A stretch of DNA of 64,000 bases from Lacimicrobium sp. SS2-24 (GTDB lineage Bacteria > Pseudomonadota > Gammaproteobacteria > Enterobacterales > Alteromonadaceae), in the NCBI RefSeq assembly GCF_002201535.1, contig NZ_NIWW01000002.1:310001-374000 (forward strand), given 5' to 3'. A program made the translations under genes and the position numbers. The notes under the pieces were generated by a model. The model was not told the origin of the DNA. It did no database searches and was given only the letters and a program-made list of their open reading frames with translations. Numbering within the stretch: the first letter of the stretch is position 1; each line of letters starts with the position of its first letter. Below, piece by piece: positions 8,876 to 19,368 of this stretch.

Positions 8876-10225
8876 TTAATTTGACGGACGGATGATTTGT
8901 CTGGCGTGTTGTAAATTAAAGGTTCTGTTGTCCACCTTCAGGTAGACCGCCTTTTCCTGTTCAACCCAGGTGATATCGGTGACACCGGCCAGTTGTCTGA
9001 GTTGTTCCACACACTGTTTAGCCACAGGTCCGTCCGAATCCAGGGCTAGTGTATAACGTTTTGCGTGAGGGGCGCCAGCAGCAAGGCCACGAATCACCAG
9101 GATCCAGATCAGGCACAACATCAGTGCCAGCGTGTATAACCAGTTGCTGCTCAGGTATTCGTTGATTGCGCCAGCCACCGAACCACCTACAAACGCACCG
9201 AGAAACTGTGCACTGGCATAGGCACCCATGGCTGAACCTTTGCGCCCGGCTGGCGCCAGTGTTGAGACCATGGCCGGCAGATTTGCTTCAAGATAGTTAA
9301 ATCCGGTAAAAAATAACCAGCTGATTAACAGTAATCCTATCAGCCCGGTCTCCAGCAACAGACTTGCAAAGGCCAATGCCATCAGTGCAATGGCCATATA
9401 AAGTATGCGCTGCTGCCCGAGCGACTGAGTCAGACGCATCAATAGGATCAGTCCCCCTACGGATGTGGCCAGAATTGGCAGATAAAGCTGCCAGTGCTGA
9501 CTGAGGGGCCAGCCCGCCTCAACGAAAAGTGCGGGTAGCTGAATGAACAGCAAGGTGATCAGCAGATGCAACACAAAGACGCTGGCATTGAGCTTGAGCA
9601 GGGGAGCATGACTGAGCAGGCTGCCGAGCTCTGCCAGCTTGGGCAGCGTATCACCGCTTGGGGCAAGATTGGTTGCCGATGGCACCACGAATAACACCAG
9701 AGGAATACAACTAACCGCCAGTAGCGCGGTGGCAAAGAAAATACCGGCAAGTCCGTAGTGTTGTGATAACAGCGGGCCCAGTAGTAATGCCAGATAGAAG
9801 GAAAAACCAATGGCAACGCCGATAATGGCCATGACCTTGGCGCGTTGATTTTCGCGACTGATATCACCGGCCAGTGCCATCACGGCACCGGCAATGGCTC
9901 CGCCTCCCTGGATGATACGCCCGAGCACAACCCCGGTCATACTCTCAGCCAACCCTGCTACCAGACTTCCCACAGCAAACAACACCAAGCCCGCGATAAT
10001 GACAGGTTTGCGCCCGATACGATCTGAGAGCACGCCCATGGGAATTTGCAGCAGCGCCTGGGTCAGGCCATAACCGCCGATGGCGAGACCGACCAATAAG
10101 GGGGAGTAATCAGGGTAGTCCAGCGCGAGCACGGCCAACACTGGCATGACCATAAACAGGCCAAGCATGCGCATAACGTAGACGATAGCCAGCGCACTGG
10201 CACCACGGATTTCGGTATTGTTCAA
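8876..10225 (-). CDS. YajR-like major facilitator transporter with C-terminal YAM-type domain
   Basis: A 449-residue MFS permease with twelve predicted helices and the A-motif GVLSDRIGRKP near 62-72. After helix 12 there is a soluble tail of about 65 residues (RYTLALDSDG ... DITWVEQEKAVYLKVDN) with the ferredoxin-like pattern of the YAM domain of E. coli YajR, which the whole protein resembles (start of helix 1 and RMLG(L/M)FMV). Substrate is unknown. The start codon is TTG; the next ATG (Met in VMRMLG) would cut into helix 1. It lies between ssb and uvrA, facing away from uvrA. Confidence 0.88.
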   Translation of the reverse strand: MNNTEIRGASALAIVYVMRMLGLFMVMPVLAVLALDYPDYSPLLVGLAIGGYGLTQALLQIPMGVLSDRIGRKPVIIAGLVLFAVGSLVAGLAESMTGVVLGRIIQGGGAIAGAVMALAGDISRENQRAKVMAIIGVAIGFSFYLALLLGPLLSQHYGLAGIFFATALLAVSCIPLVLFVVPSATNLAPSGDTLPKLAELGSLLSHAPLLKLNASVFVLHLLITLLFIQLPALFVEAGWPLSQHWQLYLPILATSVGGLILLMRLTQSLGQQRILYMAIALMALAFASLLLETGLIGLLLISWLFFTGFNYLEANLPAMVSTLAPAGRKGSAMGAYASAQFLGAFVGGSVAGAINEYLSSNWLYTLALMLCLIWILVIRGLAAGAPHAKRYTLALDSDGPVAKQCVEQLRQLAGVTDITWVEQEKAVYLKVDNRTFNLQHARQIIRPSN

Positions 10226-10453
10226 AATAACCCGTCGTTAATTCAAGGAAAAATGGATTTACGGCAAAGTACTGCCAGTTTTCAGGCTGCGCAGTTTAAC
10301 ATAGCCGCTTGAATTGGACAGCCTATGCTGTGGTCAGTATTAGCGGGGGCACCGGACATTTTGATAGCGTGAAATGTTATTTGAACTCATATTTTGAGGT
10401 GACTTGGGTATGTGAGACAATAGGGGTTTGATTCTGCTACCAGGTGTCTTTTT

Positions 10454-13288
10454 GTGGACAAGATAGAAGTTCGTGGGGCCCGTACCCACAATCTGAAGAA
10501 TATCAATCTCACCCTGCCCCGTGACAAGCTCATTGTGATTACCGGGTTATCTGGTTCCGGTAAGTCATCCCTGGCATTTGACACCTTGTATGCAGAGGGG
10601 CAGCGACGTTATGTGGAGTCACTCTCTGCCTATGCGCGTCAGTTCTTGTCGATGATGGAAAAACCCGATGTGGACCATATTGAGGGGTTGTCGCCGGCCA
10701 TTTCTATTGAGCAAAAGTCCACCTCCCATAACCCGAGGTCGACGGTCGGTACCATAACTGAAATCTATGATTACCTGCGTTTGCTCTTCGCCCGGGTGGG
10801 GGAGCCTCGCTGCCCCGATCATAAAGTGCCATTAGACGCGCAGACCATCAGTCAGATGGTAGACAAAGTACTGGCGATGCCTGAGGGAAGTAAACTGATG
10901 CTGTTGGCGCCGGTGGTTCAGGATCGCAAAGGAGAGCATATCAAGATCCTGGAAAACCTGGCGGCCCAGGGATTTATCCGGGCCCGAATTGATGGCGAAA
11001 TCTGTGACTTATCCGATCCGCCGACTCTGGACTTACACAAAAAACACAGTATTGAGGTGGTGGTTGACCGCTTCAAAGTGCGCGAAGACCTGCAGCTGCG
11101 TTTATCCGAGTCCTTTGAAACGGCATTGGGGTTGTCCGGCGGTACCGCAAAAGTGGCTTGGATGGACGACAGTGAGCGCGATGAAGTGGTGTTTTCTGCC
11201 AATTTCGCCTGCCCCCATTGTGGCTACTCCATGTCGGAGCTGGAACCGCGCATGTTTTCCTTCAATAACCCGGCAGGAGCCTGTCAGACCTGTGATGGTC
11301 TGGGAACCAAGCAATTCTTCGACCCAGCCAAGCTGATTCACAATGACGAGCTGAGCCTGGCCGGCGGTGTCATTCGTGGCTGGGATAAGCGCAGCTACTA
11401 CTATTTCCAGATGCTGCAAGCGGTGGCTGACCACTATCAGTTCGATCTGAGTAAACCTTTTCGTGAACTGGATAAGGCGCATCGCGACGTTGTCCTGTAT
11501 GGCAGTCAGGGAACCTCGATAAAATTCCGTTATATCAACGATCGCGGTGATGTGATGGAGCGTAAGCATCCCTTTGAAGGGATCATTCCGAATATGCAGC
11601 GTCGATACCGCGAGACCGAGTCTTCGGCGGTGCGGGATGAACTGGCCAAATACCTCAGCCAGCAGCCCTGTGACAGTTGTGGTGGCAGCCGTCTGCGTCT
11701 GGAAGCGCGTAATGTGTTTATCGGTGACACCCGTCTGCCCGATGTGACGGACATGTCGATTGCCGGTAGCCTGGGGTATTTTGAGCAGCTGACACTCACC
11801 GGGCAGCGGGCCCAGATTGCTGACAAGATCCTCAAAGAGATCAATGACAGATTGCGCTTTTTGGTCAATGTTGGCCTGAATTATCTGTCCCTTTCGCGCA
11901 GTGCCGACACCCTCTCCGGAGGTGAAGCGCAGCGTATTCGTCTGGCCAGCCAGATTGGGGCGGGCCTCGTGGGCGTGATGTATGTGCTCGATGAACCGTC
12001 AATCGGATTGCATCAGCGCGATAATGAACGTCTGCTCAGTACACTGGTACATCTGCGTGATTTGGGAAATACAGTGATCGTGGTGGAACACGATGAAGAT
12101 GCCATTCGCGCCGCCGACCATATTCTCGATATCGGGCCGGGTGCAGGGGTACATGGCGGTGAGATTGTCGCGCAGGGGAATCTGGATGATATAATAGGTA
12201 GTGAGCGCTCGCTTACCGGGAAGTATCTTTGTGGGAAAGAGAAAATAGAAGTACCGGTCCAACGAAATGCAAATAAAGAGGATACCTGGGTGGTGCTTGA
12301 AGGGGCCTCAGGGAATAACCTCAAAGAGGTGGATTTGCGCATTCCTATTGGCTTGATGACCTGTGTCACCGGTGTTTCAGGTTCCGGCAAGTCAACGCTG
12401 ATCAACGACACCCTTTATGTTCTGGCGCACAAAGAACTCAATGGTGCCACCCTCGGTGAAGCCTCGCCCCACAAAGGCATTCGTGGACTGGAACACCTTG
12501 ATAAAGTGGTGGACATTGACCAGAGCCCTATTGGCCGGACACCTCGTTCTAACCCCGCCACCTACGCGGGATTGTTTACGCCCATTCGAGAGCTGTTTGC
12601 CGGTACCCAGGAAGCGCGTTCGCGGGGCTATAAACCCGGACGTTTCAGCTTTAACGTGAAAGGCGGGCGCTGTGAGGCGTGTCAGGGAGACGGCGTGATC
12701 AAGGTAGAAATGCATTTCTTACCGGATGTCTATGTGCCCTGTGATGTGTGCAAAGGCAAACGCTACAACCGCGAAACACTGGAAGTGAAATACAAAGGAA
12801 AAAGCATTCACGAAGTGCTGGAGATGACAGTCGAAGAGGCCCGTGAGTTTTTTGATGTGATCCCTTCTATTGCCCGTAAACTGCAAACCCTGATGGATGT
12901 GGGATTATCCTATATCCGCCTGGGACAAAGTGCGACCACACTCTCTGGTGGTGAAGCGCAGCGGGTCAAACTGTCGCGTGAGCTGTCCAAACGGGATACC
13001 GGTCAGACTTTGTATATTCTGGATGAACCCACTACCGGGTTGCACTTTCATGATATTCGTCAGTTGTTGGAGGTGTTGCACCGACTGCGCGACCATGGCA
13101 ACACGGTGGTGGTGATTGAGCATAATCTGGATGTGATCAAAACGGCCGATTGGATAATCGATCTCGGACCCGAGGGGGGCTCAGGAGGAGGACAGATTAT
13201 TGCTCAGGGGACACCCGAGCAGGTGGCGGCAACCGAAGGTTCCCACACCGGACATTTTCTGAAACCCTTGTTGAAAGTCAATTCATAG
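10454..13288 (+). CDS. uvrA: UvrA, excinuclease ABC subunit A
   Basis: A full-length 944-residue UvrA, the damage-recognition ATPase of nucleotide excision repair. It has two ABC ATPase modules, with Walker [10 protein letters not shown] (about 31) and GVSGSGKST (about 640) and two LSGGEAQR signatures. Zinc-binding CxxC pairs are visible at CPHCGYS, CDSCGGS and [16 protein letters not shown]. The start codon is GTG. A search of the 230 bases upstream gave no CTGT-N8-ACAG LexA box, unlike many gammaproteobacterial uvrA genes. Confidence 0.98.
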   Translation: MDKIEVRGARTHNLKNINLTLPRDKLIVITGLSGSGKSSLAFDTLYAEGQRRYVESLSAYARQFLSMMEKPDVDHIEGLSPAISIEQKSTSHNPRSTVGTITEIYDYLRLLFARVGEPRCPDHKVPLDAQTISQMVDKVLAMPEGSKLMLLAPVVQDRKGEHIKILENLAAQGFIRARIDGEICDLSDPPTLDLHKKHSIEVVVDRFKVREDLQLRLSESFETALGLSGGTAKVAWMDDSERDEVVFSANFACPHCGYSMSELEPRMFSFNNPAGACQTCDGLGTKQFFDPAKLIHNDELSLAGGVIRGWDKRSYYYFQMLQAVADHYQFDLSKPFRELDKAHRDVVLYGSQGTSIKFRYINDRGDVMERKHPFEGIIPNMQRRYRETESSAVRDELAKYLSQQPCDSCGGSRLRLEARNVFIGDTRLPDVTDMSIAGSLGYFEQLTLTGQRAQIADKILKEINDRLRFLVNVGLNYLSLSRSADTLSGGEAQRIRLASQIGAGLVGVMYVLDEPSIGLHQRDNERLLSTLVHLRDLGNTVIVVEHDEDAIRAADHILDIGPGAGVHGGEIVAQGNLDDIIGSERSLTGKYLCGKEKIEVPVQRNANKEDTWVVLEGASGNNLKEVDLRIPIGLMTCVTGVSGSGKSTLINDTLYVLAHKELNGATLGEASPHKGIRGLEHLDKVVDIDQSPIGRTPRSNPATYAGLFTPIRELFAGTQEARSRGYKPGRFSFNVKGGRCEACQGDGVIKVEMHFLPDVYVPCDVCKGKRYNRETLEVKYKGKSIHEVLEMTVEEAREFFDVIPSIARKLQTLMDVGLSYIRLGQSATTLSGGEAQRVKLSRELSKRDTGQTLYILDEPTTGLHFHDIRQLLEVLHRLRDHGNTVVVIEHNLDVIKTADWIIDLGPEGGSGGGQIIAQGTPEQVAATEGSHTGHFLKPLLKVNS

Positions 13289-13378
13289 GTTTAAGCCATG
13301 CAGCGTATATGCGGTACTCGGGGCTAAAAGGGGCTCTGTGTGCTGTACGGCGGCGCGGTGATTAATAATGGAGTGAGG

Positions 13379-13777
13379 ATGTTAAGCGAAACATTTAAGG
13401 TCAGATTTTACGAGACCGACGCCCTTAAACATGTCAGCAATACGGTGCTTGCAGGATGGTTTGAAGCTGCCAGGGAGCCGGTGTTTCGTTACTTCACGCC
13501 AGAGATGGATCTGCACAACTGGCCGTTGATCCTGGCCAGCTATAAAATTGACTTCTTACGCCAGATTTATTTTGGCCATGAAGTGGAAATTCGTACCGGT
13601 ATCCAGCGCATCGGCAACAGCTCTTTTGATGTTTTGCAACAGGTCTGGCAGCAGGGTGAGAAAGCGGCCGAGGGTGTCACCACCTTAGTCCATTTTGACT
13701 ATCGGCAACAAAAGTCTCAACCTATTCCCCCTCATATTGGCGAGCAATTACAGGCTTTGCTGATACCTCACCAGTAG
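13379..13777 (+). CDS. Acyl-CoA thioesterase of the 4HBT hotdog family
   Basis: A 132-residue hotdog-fold protein with the early FKVRFYETDALKHVSNTVLAGWFE block. This is the family active-site region, with YETD replacing the more usual ETD/TDxxGHVNN form. The ATG at 13379 is preferred over the longer frame from 13340 because GGAG lies 5-8 bases before it and the domain begins there. The substrate is unknown. It sits downstream of uvrA and 16 bases before the 2OG oxygenase, probably co-transcribed with it. Confidence 0.8.
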   Translation: MLSETFKVRFYETDALKHVSNTVLAGWFEAAREPVFRYFTPEMDLHNWPLILASYKIDFLRQIYFGHEVEIRTGIQRIGNSSFDVLQQVWQQGEKAAEGVTTLVHFDYRQQKSQPIPPHIGEQLQALLIPHQ

Positions 13778-13793
13778 GCATCAGGAGTAACCA

Positions 13794-14492
13794 ATGAGCC
13801 AGTTTATTGAAGTGATCGACAATGTGTTACCTGATGCACTGTGCCAGGAATTGGTTGAGCAGATTGATGTCAGTCCCAACCGCCAACCGGGGCGCACAGG
13901 CGGTGGCGTCGATACCAGTAAAAAGGTCAGTGAAGATGTATCTATTTGCACTCACACTGAATTTTCCGCGTTGCTACCTAAAGTACTGGCTCATACCACG
14001 CCGGCGCTGGTGGACTACTTCGCCAAGTATTACTTTGCCCTGATAGGGCCCATCGGTCTGACACTGAAGCATCCCCGCACCGGTGAGCCGGTGAAGCTGA
14101 CCGAGGAAAACTTTGACGAGGTCGCCCGGCCGAATCTGCCAAGCCTGGTGCAGTATCTCTTTCGCATGGGCGATATCAATGCGCAGCGCTATCCCGCTGG
14201 CAAAGGAGGTTACCCCTACTGGCACTCAGAAGTATACCCGCAGGCTGAGCACAACGACGCGCTGCACCGCATTCTACTGTTTATGTATTATCTTAACGAT
14301 GTCGAGCAAGGTGGGGAGACGGACTTCTACTATCAGGACCTGTCTGTACGACCAAAGCGCGGTCGCATGGTCATCGCGCCGGCCTATTTTACCCACACAC
14401 ACAGAGGCCAGGTGCCAGTCAGCAATGATAAATATATCCTCACATCCTGGGTTTTGTTTAATCGGGCAGAGCAGCTCTATCGGGGCCAGTAA
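13794..14492 (+). CDS. 2-oxoglutarate/Fe(II)-dependent oxygenase (prolyl 4-hydroxylase-like)
   Basis: A 232-residue protein of the P4Hc/2OG-Fe(II) oxygenase type. The first iron-ligand motif appears as YWHSEVYP (HxE in place of HxD). Further on come GGETDFYY and the distal PAYFTHTHRGQ, which supply the second histidine and the arginine for 2-oxoglutarate. AGGAG lies 7 bases before the ATG. The HxE variant may change activity or be normal for this subgroup. The substrate cannot be told from sequence. Confidence 0.78.
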   Translation: MSQFIEVIDNVLPDALCQELVEQIDVSPNRQPGRTGGGVDTSKKVSEDVSICTHTEFSALLPKVLAHTTPALVDYFAKYYFALIGPIGLTLKHPRTGEPVKLTEENFDEVARPNLPSLVQYLFRMGDINAQRYPAGKGGYPYWHSEVYPQAEHNDALHRILLFMYYLNDVEQGGETDFYYQDLSVRPKRGRMVIAPAYFTHTHRGQVPVSNDKYILTSWVLFNRAEQLYRGQ

Positions 14493-14500
14493 TTGCGAAT

Positions 14501-14524
14501 AAAAAGCCCCGTATGGCGCGGGGC
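14501..14524 (-). terminator. Rho-independent terminator of the PstS-like/porin operon
   Basis: On the minus strand GCCCCG-loop-CGGGGC is followed by TTTTT. It lies 27 bases past the stop of the PstS-like gene, between two convergent genes. Confidence 0.8.
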
Positions 14525-14550
14525 GTAGCAACGGAATGGATGGAACAGGC

Positions 14551-14967
14551 TCAGAATGTACCTACCACCCTGACATCCGGACTGACTTTGGATGCATCAA
14601 TATAGCCAATCATATTCGGATTGGCGGCGATCAGCTTCAACATCTCATCATCGGATGCCACGGTTTTAGGGGGCTGAGCTTTTCCGGTGAAGACCAGCTT
14701 TGCCCAATAGGCTTTTATCTGAGAACTGTTGCGATTCAGTACCTGACCGATAAAGTCATTTTTTACTGCCACGCTGTCATCAAAATCAATCGGCACCGCC
14801 TGCTCTCCACTGGGAAAGGTTTTTGTCTTAGCCAGAAAAACCCGCTGGATCTCTTCCTGGCTGAGCGTATCGGTATTAGAGGGATGCACAATGACCGCAA
14901 TCTCCGCAAAGACAGAGAATGACAGGAACATCAGAGCGAAACCGCTTACTCGTTTTAACTGTTTCAT
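14551..14967 (-). CDS. Small periplasmic PstS-like phosphate-binding protein
   Basis: A 138-residue exported protein: signal peptide at about 1-21 (...SFSVFAE), then a single PstS-like lobe with DTLSQEEIQRVFLAKTKTFPSG and the C-terminal NMIGYIDAS. Length is less than half of a true PstS, so it belongs to the short 'phosphate ABC transporter substrate-binding' group. No ABC transporter genes are nearby. It is downstream of the porin gene with a 12-base gap, so the two are an operon. Confidence 0.75.
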   Translation of the reverse strand: MKQLKRVSGFALMFLSFSVFAEIAVIVHPSNTDTLSQEEIQRVFLAKTKTFPSGEQAVPIDFDDSVAVKNDFIGQVLNRNSSQIKAYWAKLVFTGKAQPPKTVASDDEMLKLIAANPNMIGYIDASKVSPDVRVVGTF

Positions 14968-14979
14968 GAGCTGATCTCC

Positions 14980-16134
14980 TTAAAAGATAAAGTCGACGCC
15001 GACTCTGAGCTGATTCATGCTTTCTTTATTATCTGCGGTTCCCAATGCCGTGGCGGGGTTTCTGTCCCAGATATCATCGTATTTTGTGAATTCAACTTTA
15101 AGGGCGGTCGTGGCGTGAAAATCCCAGCGCACACCGATACCGGTTTCGGTATATTCAATGTACTGACTATCAAAGGCTCCCTGAATGGTGGGCTGCAACG
15201 ATGCCGGAAATTGCGAGGGAATGGAGGTGTTACGCTCTGACTCAATTTCACCATAGTAAAAGTAGGGTAAGAACTCACCAAACCGGTGCCCGAGATTGAC
15301 ATACCATTGGTCACTTGTCAGATTCAGTGAATCGTCAATAGAGACTTCAGACTTTTCACTGTTAAACACCCAGTCACCATCATCGTAACTTAAGCCAAAA
15401 CCGAAAAAGCTGCCTTTGTCTTCATTGATCCTTAACTGCTCAGTCAGAGATCCTGGTACGCCGGCCTGATTAAGCTGGGCGGCTAACCCTTCAATCGCCG
15501 GAACAGGAATGGTGACATCGGTACGTAAATAGGTGACATAGCCAGTGAAGGACTGCCAGGAGGCTTGTGTATTAAAGCCTGCTATATCCGACAATGTGCC
15601 TTTGGTCGGGTTGGTGGTAGGAAAAAAGGTTTCTTCTACACGCCCGTAAACCAGGTTCACATTCACATCAACACTGGACATTGAGAAATTGTGCAGCAGG
15701 CTGAGCCCCTCGTAAGTGGAGAAGGTCAGGCTGTACATAGTGCGTGGCGGAGAAATAAAGGGGTAGGCAAAGCCCACATCCAGATAATCCGAGTAACGAT
15801 AGAAGGGAATGCGCAGGCGCCCCGCTCTTAACGTGGTGCTGTCGCTGATGTCATAACTCAGGTACGCCCATTCAAATTCTGCATCGAAGTCATCGGCGCC
15901 CCGGGCCATGATTTGCGCCGTCACTGACAAGCCCTCCCCGAGGTCAGCGGACGCCTGCAGCGCCAACTTGCTCTGTGGACGGAAACTCACGTCATCGTCA
16001 TACAGGTTATTACGAAAAGGTGAATCTTCACTGACTCCGGCGACGATGGAACCGAACCCATTAAAGGTGATTTCAGCCGTGGCAGGTGCAGACAATATCA
16101 GCAAAGCAGTGGGTAACAGGTAGTGTGTTTTCAT
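14980..16134 (-). CDS. Outer-membrane porin
   Basis: A 384-residue protein with a signal peptide (cleavage after PATA) and a beta-barrel pattern of alternating strands ending in a C-terminal Phe (VGVDFIF), the outer-membrane insertion signal. The N-terminus ITFNGFGSIVAG is typical of general porins. It is paired with the PstS-like gene and divergent from a chemoreceptor. Uptake of an anion such as phosphate is an inference from the pairing only. Confidence 0.8.
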   Translation of the reverse strand: MKTHYLLPTALLILSAPATAEITFNGFGSIVAGVSEDSPFRNNLYDDDVSFRPQSKLALQASADLGEGLSVTAQIMARGADDFDAEFEWAYLSYDISDSTTLRAGRLRIPFYRYSDYLDVGFAYPFISPPRTMYSLTFSTYEGLSLLHNFSMSSVDVNVNLVYGRVEETFFPTTNPTKGTLSDIAGFNTQASWQSFTGYVTYLRTDVTIPVPAIEGLAAQLNQAGVPGSLTEQLRINEDKGSFFGFGLSYDDGDWVFNSEKSEVSIDDSLNLTSDQWYVNLGHRFGEFLPYFYYGEIESERNTSIPSQFPASLQPTIQGAFDSQYIEYTETGIGVRWDFHATTALKVEFTKYDDIWDRNPATALGTADNKESMNQLRVGVDFIF

Positions 16135-16452
16135 GTGCTGACTCCAGATAAAAGTGTGTTCTTATCGCGACTTAGCGGAGCATGGTCGTGAATCTAACTA
16201 TATGCGAAGGTGCCAAAAGTGCAAAAATGTTAACTAAAGGTTAATTTTGGCCGACAAAGGAAAGACGTGTTGGCGTGGTGTTGGCCGGTTTTTAATAGGC
16301 ATCAGGCAATAGCCGACTCAAATTGGTAACGTCATCAAGGCTACCTCAGAAACACAGCTTATTGAAAAATCGCCACAATTTCGTTGCTAGAGTGAAATTT
16401 TTCAGACTATGTTTAATGAGTCTGTATGCGTTGTCACAAAACAGGTTAAAGC
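16135..16452. other. 318-base intergenic region between porin and chemoreceptor
   Basis: This holds the divergent promoters of the porin and MCP genes. No ORF, RNA gene or Pho-box-like direct repeat was recognised by eye. Confidence 0.5.
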
Positions 16453-18072
16453 ATGAATGTACTCAACAAGTTGCCCATTGCCACGAAAATATTCCTGATT
16501 CCCGGGATCGCCACCGCCAGTTTTGTCATTTACCTGCTGATCACCGTTTTCACTGCCCTGGATAACAGCGCCATGCTTGCCCAGGCCCGGGAAGTGCAAT
16601 TTCCTGCCTTGCAAACTTCCGCTGCGGCGTTAGTGAAAATGCAGAAACTCAGGGATACGCTCAGTAGCGCCGTGACCACCGGGGATGAGGATGCCCTTTC
16701 TAATGCGCGCAATACGGCAGCACAGGTGCGTGATGACATAGAGCAGATCAGTCAGCTCAGTGCTGACTTCCGTTCCCAGATGCGCAGTATCAGTGACGGT
16801 TTTGATGAATACTTTAAGGTCGCCTATGACATTTCTGATTCCATGATAAAAGGCACGGCGGACTTTTCTAAGCTGGGCGAGTTGTCTGAGCAGATGAATA
16901 AAACCTATGATCGCGCCACCAATGCGATGGCGGATTTCCGTGATCATCAGCAACAGGCTTTCGAAAAGGCCTTTGATGATTCAAACGACGCTAATGATGC
17001 GCTGATCAGCACCGGTATCGTGTTGGCATTGGTCACCACAGGTATTCTGTTTGCCACCGCTTACCCGATAGTCAAAGGTATCAAAACCAGCATTGTTGAG
17101 GTGGTTGGTTCGTTAAAGGATATTGCCGAGGAAGACGGTGATTTAACGGTCAGAATTAAAACCAACAGCGAGGATGAAATTGGGCAACTGGTGTTTTGGT
17201 TTAATCAGTTTATGGAAAAACTGCAAACCGTGGTCAAAGACATTGTCAACGCCAGTATGCCCCTGTCGAAACTGGCCCAAAGCTTAAACCAGCTAACCGA
17301 GGACACCAATCAAACCATCGAGGTGCAGCGCCGTGCGGCCGATGATGCCAAGCGTGAAGTAGACCGGATGAGCGGTTCTGTAGCCAATGTGGCGCAAAGT
17401 GCAGCCCAGGCTGCTGGGGCGGCCGGTGAAGCGACGGGCGCGGCCGATGATGGCCAGCGGGTCGTCAATGAAACCGTCAACAGTATCCGTCAGTTAGCCG
17501 ATAATGTTCAGGCCTCAGCCGATGTGATTCAGAAACTAGAAGCGGACTCTAACAAGGTCGGCTCTGTACTGGACGTGATAAAAGGCATTGCGGAGCAAAC
17601 CAACTTACTGGCCTTGAATGCGGCCATTGAGGCCGCCAGGGCGGGGGAGCAGGGGCGCGGGTTTGCGGTGGTGGCCGATGAGGTGCGTACCCTGGCCAGT
17701 CGTACGCAGCAGTCCACCGAAGAGATACAAAATACGATTGAGCAACTGCAGAACGCGGCTCGTTCGGCGGTAGGGGTGATGAAAAAGGGGACGGAGCAGG
17801 CGGACAGCAGTGTGGAAACGGCCAACACGGCCGGCAACAGCCTTAGCATGATCACCAAAACCATTAATCAAATCAGTGAGATGAACCGTCAGATTGCCGA
17901 TGCTACCGATGAACAGCAATCGGTGTCGGCGAGCATTGTCAGGCATGTGGACGAAATTCATCAGCGCACTGAGCAAACCTCGTCCAGCTCCAAAGAACTC
18001 GCTTCGGTAGGGAGTGAGCTGGCAGAATTAGCCAAGAACCTTGAAGCCATCGCCAAACAGTTCCGGGTATAG
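16453..18072 (+). CDS. Methyl-accepting chemotaxis protein
   Basis: A 539-residue chemoreceptor. TM1 lies at about 13-35, followed by a periplasmic four-helix ligand domain (about 36-180), TM2 at about 182-203, HAMP at about 204-260 and a long signalling coiled coil. The conserved hairpin tip is [20 protein letters not shown]. There is no C-terminal NWETF-type pentapeptide tether (the end is AIAKQFRV). It is divergent from the porin/PstS-like operon, so its ligand may be what that operon handles; this is inference. Confidence 0.92.
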   Translation: MNVLNKLPIATKIFLIPGIATASFVIYLLITVFTALDNSAMLAQAREVQFPALQTSAAALVKMQKLRDTLSSAVTTGDEDALSNARNTAAQVRDDIEQISQLSADFRSQMRSISDGFDEYFKVAYDISDSMIKGTADFSKLGELSEQMNKTYDRATNAMADFRDHQQQAFEKAFDDSNDANDALISTGIVLALVTTGILFATAYPIVKGIKTSIVEVVGSLKDIAEEDGDLTVRIKTNSEDEIGQLVFWFNQFMEKLQTVVKDIVNASMPLSKLAQSLNQLTEDTNQTIEVQRRAADDAKREVDRMSGSVANVAQSAAQAAGAAGEATGAADDGQRVVNETVNSIRQLADNVQASADVIQKLEADSNKVGSVLDVIKGIAEQTNLLALNAAIEAARAGEQGRGFAVVADEVRTLASRTQQSTEEIQNTIEQLQNAARSAVGVMKKGTEQADSSVETANTAGNSLSMITKTINQISEMNRQIADATDEQQSVSASIVRHVDEIHQRTEQTSSSSKELASVGSELAELAKNLEAIAKQFRV

Positions 18073-18090
18073 GCTTACCTGCGCCCGGTA

Positions 18091-18558
18091 TCAGCCCTCG
18101 TAAGGCTCCACTTTCACGCCCTCAAGACGGTATCCGACCGTGGCAATGTCACCTTTCCAGGGCTCAGTGGAGAGCGTACCGGTCAGCCATACGGCATCCC
18201 AGAGGTTATCAACCGGCGCACCGGCGGGAAATTTCACATGCACGATCTGATTGGGCGGCGGCGGCGGAACATGGATACAGGCCCCAAAGAACGGCACTAA
18301 CAAGAATTCAGTCAGTTTTTCTTCATCCCCTTCCAAAGGCACCACAAAGCCGGGAATTTTCACGAAGCTGCCATTTAATGCTTCGACGACGGGCGCGTCC
18401 AGACTTTGCTGAGTCATGCTGTTATTGGCTTCATGATCCACCAGTTGCTCAGGCAGCTGGTAATCTTCTGGGATCAGGTCTTCCCAGAACAATTCAAGGG
18501 GCTCATCGGCCAGGGCCAGCATCGGCAAGAGTGACAGAGCAAGGATCCACTTTTTCAT
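18091..18558 (-). CDS. DUF3299 exported protein
   Basis: A 155-residue protein with signal peptide MKKWILALSLLPMLALADE. The mature part has the DUF3299 pattern: FWEDLIP, VKIPGFVVPLE, then FLLVPFFGACIHVPPPPPNQIVHV. Function is unknown; such genes often sit with ABC-type MacB-like permeases, none of which is seen here. The start at 18558 is chosen over 18585 because the signal peptide starts there and GGAG precedes it. Confidence 0.82.
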   Translation of the reverse strand: MKKWILALSLLPMLALADEPLELFWEDLIPEDYQLPEQLVDHEANNSMTQQSLDAPVVEALNGSFVKIPGFVVPLEGDEEKLTEFLLVPFFGACIHVPPPPPNQIVHVKFPAGAPVDNLWDAVWLTGTLSTEPWKGDIATVGYRLEGVKVEPYEG

Positions 18559-18596
18559 TTTTGGCTCTCCGCGATTGCTAATCATTGCGAGTAGAG

Positions 18597-18622
18597 AAAA
18601 AAGGCCAGCGAGGCTGGCCTTT
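18597..18622 (-). terminator. Terminator after ppa
   Basis: On the minus strand AAAGGCCAGC-loop-GCTGGCCTTTTTT, starting 11 bases past the pyrophosphatase stop. Confidence 0.88.
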
Positions 18623-18632
18623 GGTGACAGTC

Positions 18633-19181
18633 TTAGAAAGCAGGCTTATCTGGCGCATCATTAAAACGCTGCACACTCTCGGTGATTTCTTTCTTTGCAG
18701 CTACGCTGTCTTCCCAGCCCTGGATCTTGACCCATTTATTGGGTTCCAGATCTTTGTAGTGGGCAAAGAAATGTTCGATTTGGTTTTTCAGTAGCTCATC
18801 GACCTGGTCAATTTCATGGATCCCACGATAGATGGTCGACAGTTTGTCGGCAGGCACCGCTAATACCTTGGCATCTTCACCCGACTCATCGGTCATCTTC
18901 AGTACACCCACAGGGCGGCAGCGGATCACGCAGCCTGGCAACAATGGGAAAGGCGTCATGACTAACACATCTACCGGATCGCCGTCATCGGACAAGGTGT
19001 GCGGTACATAGCCATAGTTAGTCGGATAGTGCATGCAGGATGACATAAAACGGTCCACGAAAATGGCCCCCGAGTCTTTATCCACTTCGTACTTAACCGG
19101 GTCAGAGTGGGCCGGAATTTCGATGATTACGTTTATTTCATCGGGCAAATTCTTGCCAGAAGGCACATCATTAAGGCTCAT
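18633..19181 (-). CDS. ppa: Soluble inorganic pyrophosphatase
   Basis: A 182-residue family I pyrophosphatase that hydrolyses PPi in the cytoplasm. The signature GDPVDVLVM supplies the metal-binding aspartates. Conserved [18 protein letters not shown] and [19 protein letters not shown] are also present. The window also has a membrane PPase (hppA), so the cell has both hydrolytic and energy-conserving routes for PPi. Confidence 0.97.
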   Translation of the reverse strand: MSLNDVPSGKNLPDEINVIIEIPAHSDPVKYEVDKDSGAIFVDRFMSSCMHYPTNYGYVPHTLSDDGDPVDVLVMTPFPLLPGCVIRCRPVGVLKMTDESGEDAKVLAVPADKLSTIYRGIHEIDQVDELLKNQIEHFFAHYKDLEPNKWVKIQGWEDSVAAKKEITESVQRFNDAPDKPAF

Positions 19182-19324
19182 TAAAAGTTCCTTGTAAGTT
19201 TAATAACGGGAAATGCGGGGGATTATACGGTTTTTGACCACAAATGGCATCCTGCCATGGTCGATAAAGACATCGCCGGGGATCTGTTCCCGACAACCCC
19301 GGCATACCGTCCATCCCTGGACAT

Positions 19325-19349
19325 AAAAAAGGCCGCTGTAAGCGGCCTT
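19325..19349 (-). terminator. Terminator after the DUF885 gene
   Basis: On the minus strand AAGGCCGCT-TAC-AGCGGCCTT is followed by TTTT, 20 bases past the stop. Confidence 0.88.
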
Positions 19350-19368
19350 GTGGTGCTCTGGTGTTATA

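Noticed and set aside
8190-8879. 229-codon plus-strand ORF over ssb
   Set aside because: Antisense to ssb, whose OB fold and acidic tip are unmistakable.
10280-10450. LexA box upstream of uvrA
   Set aside because: CTGCCAGTTTTCAG has only 8 bases between CTG and CAG instead of 10, and ACAGCCTATGCTGT has its half-sites in the opposite order.
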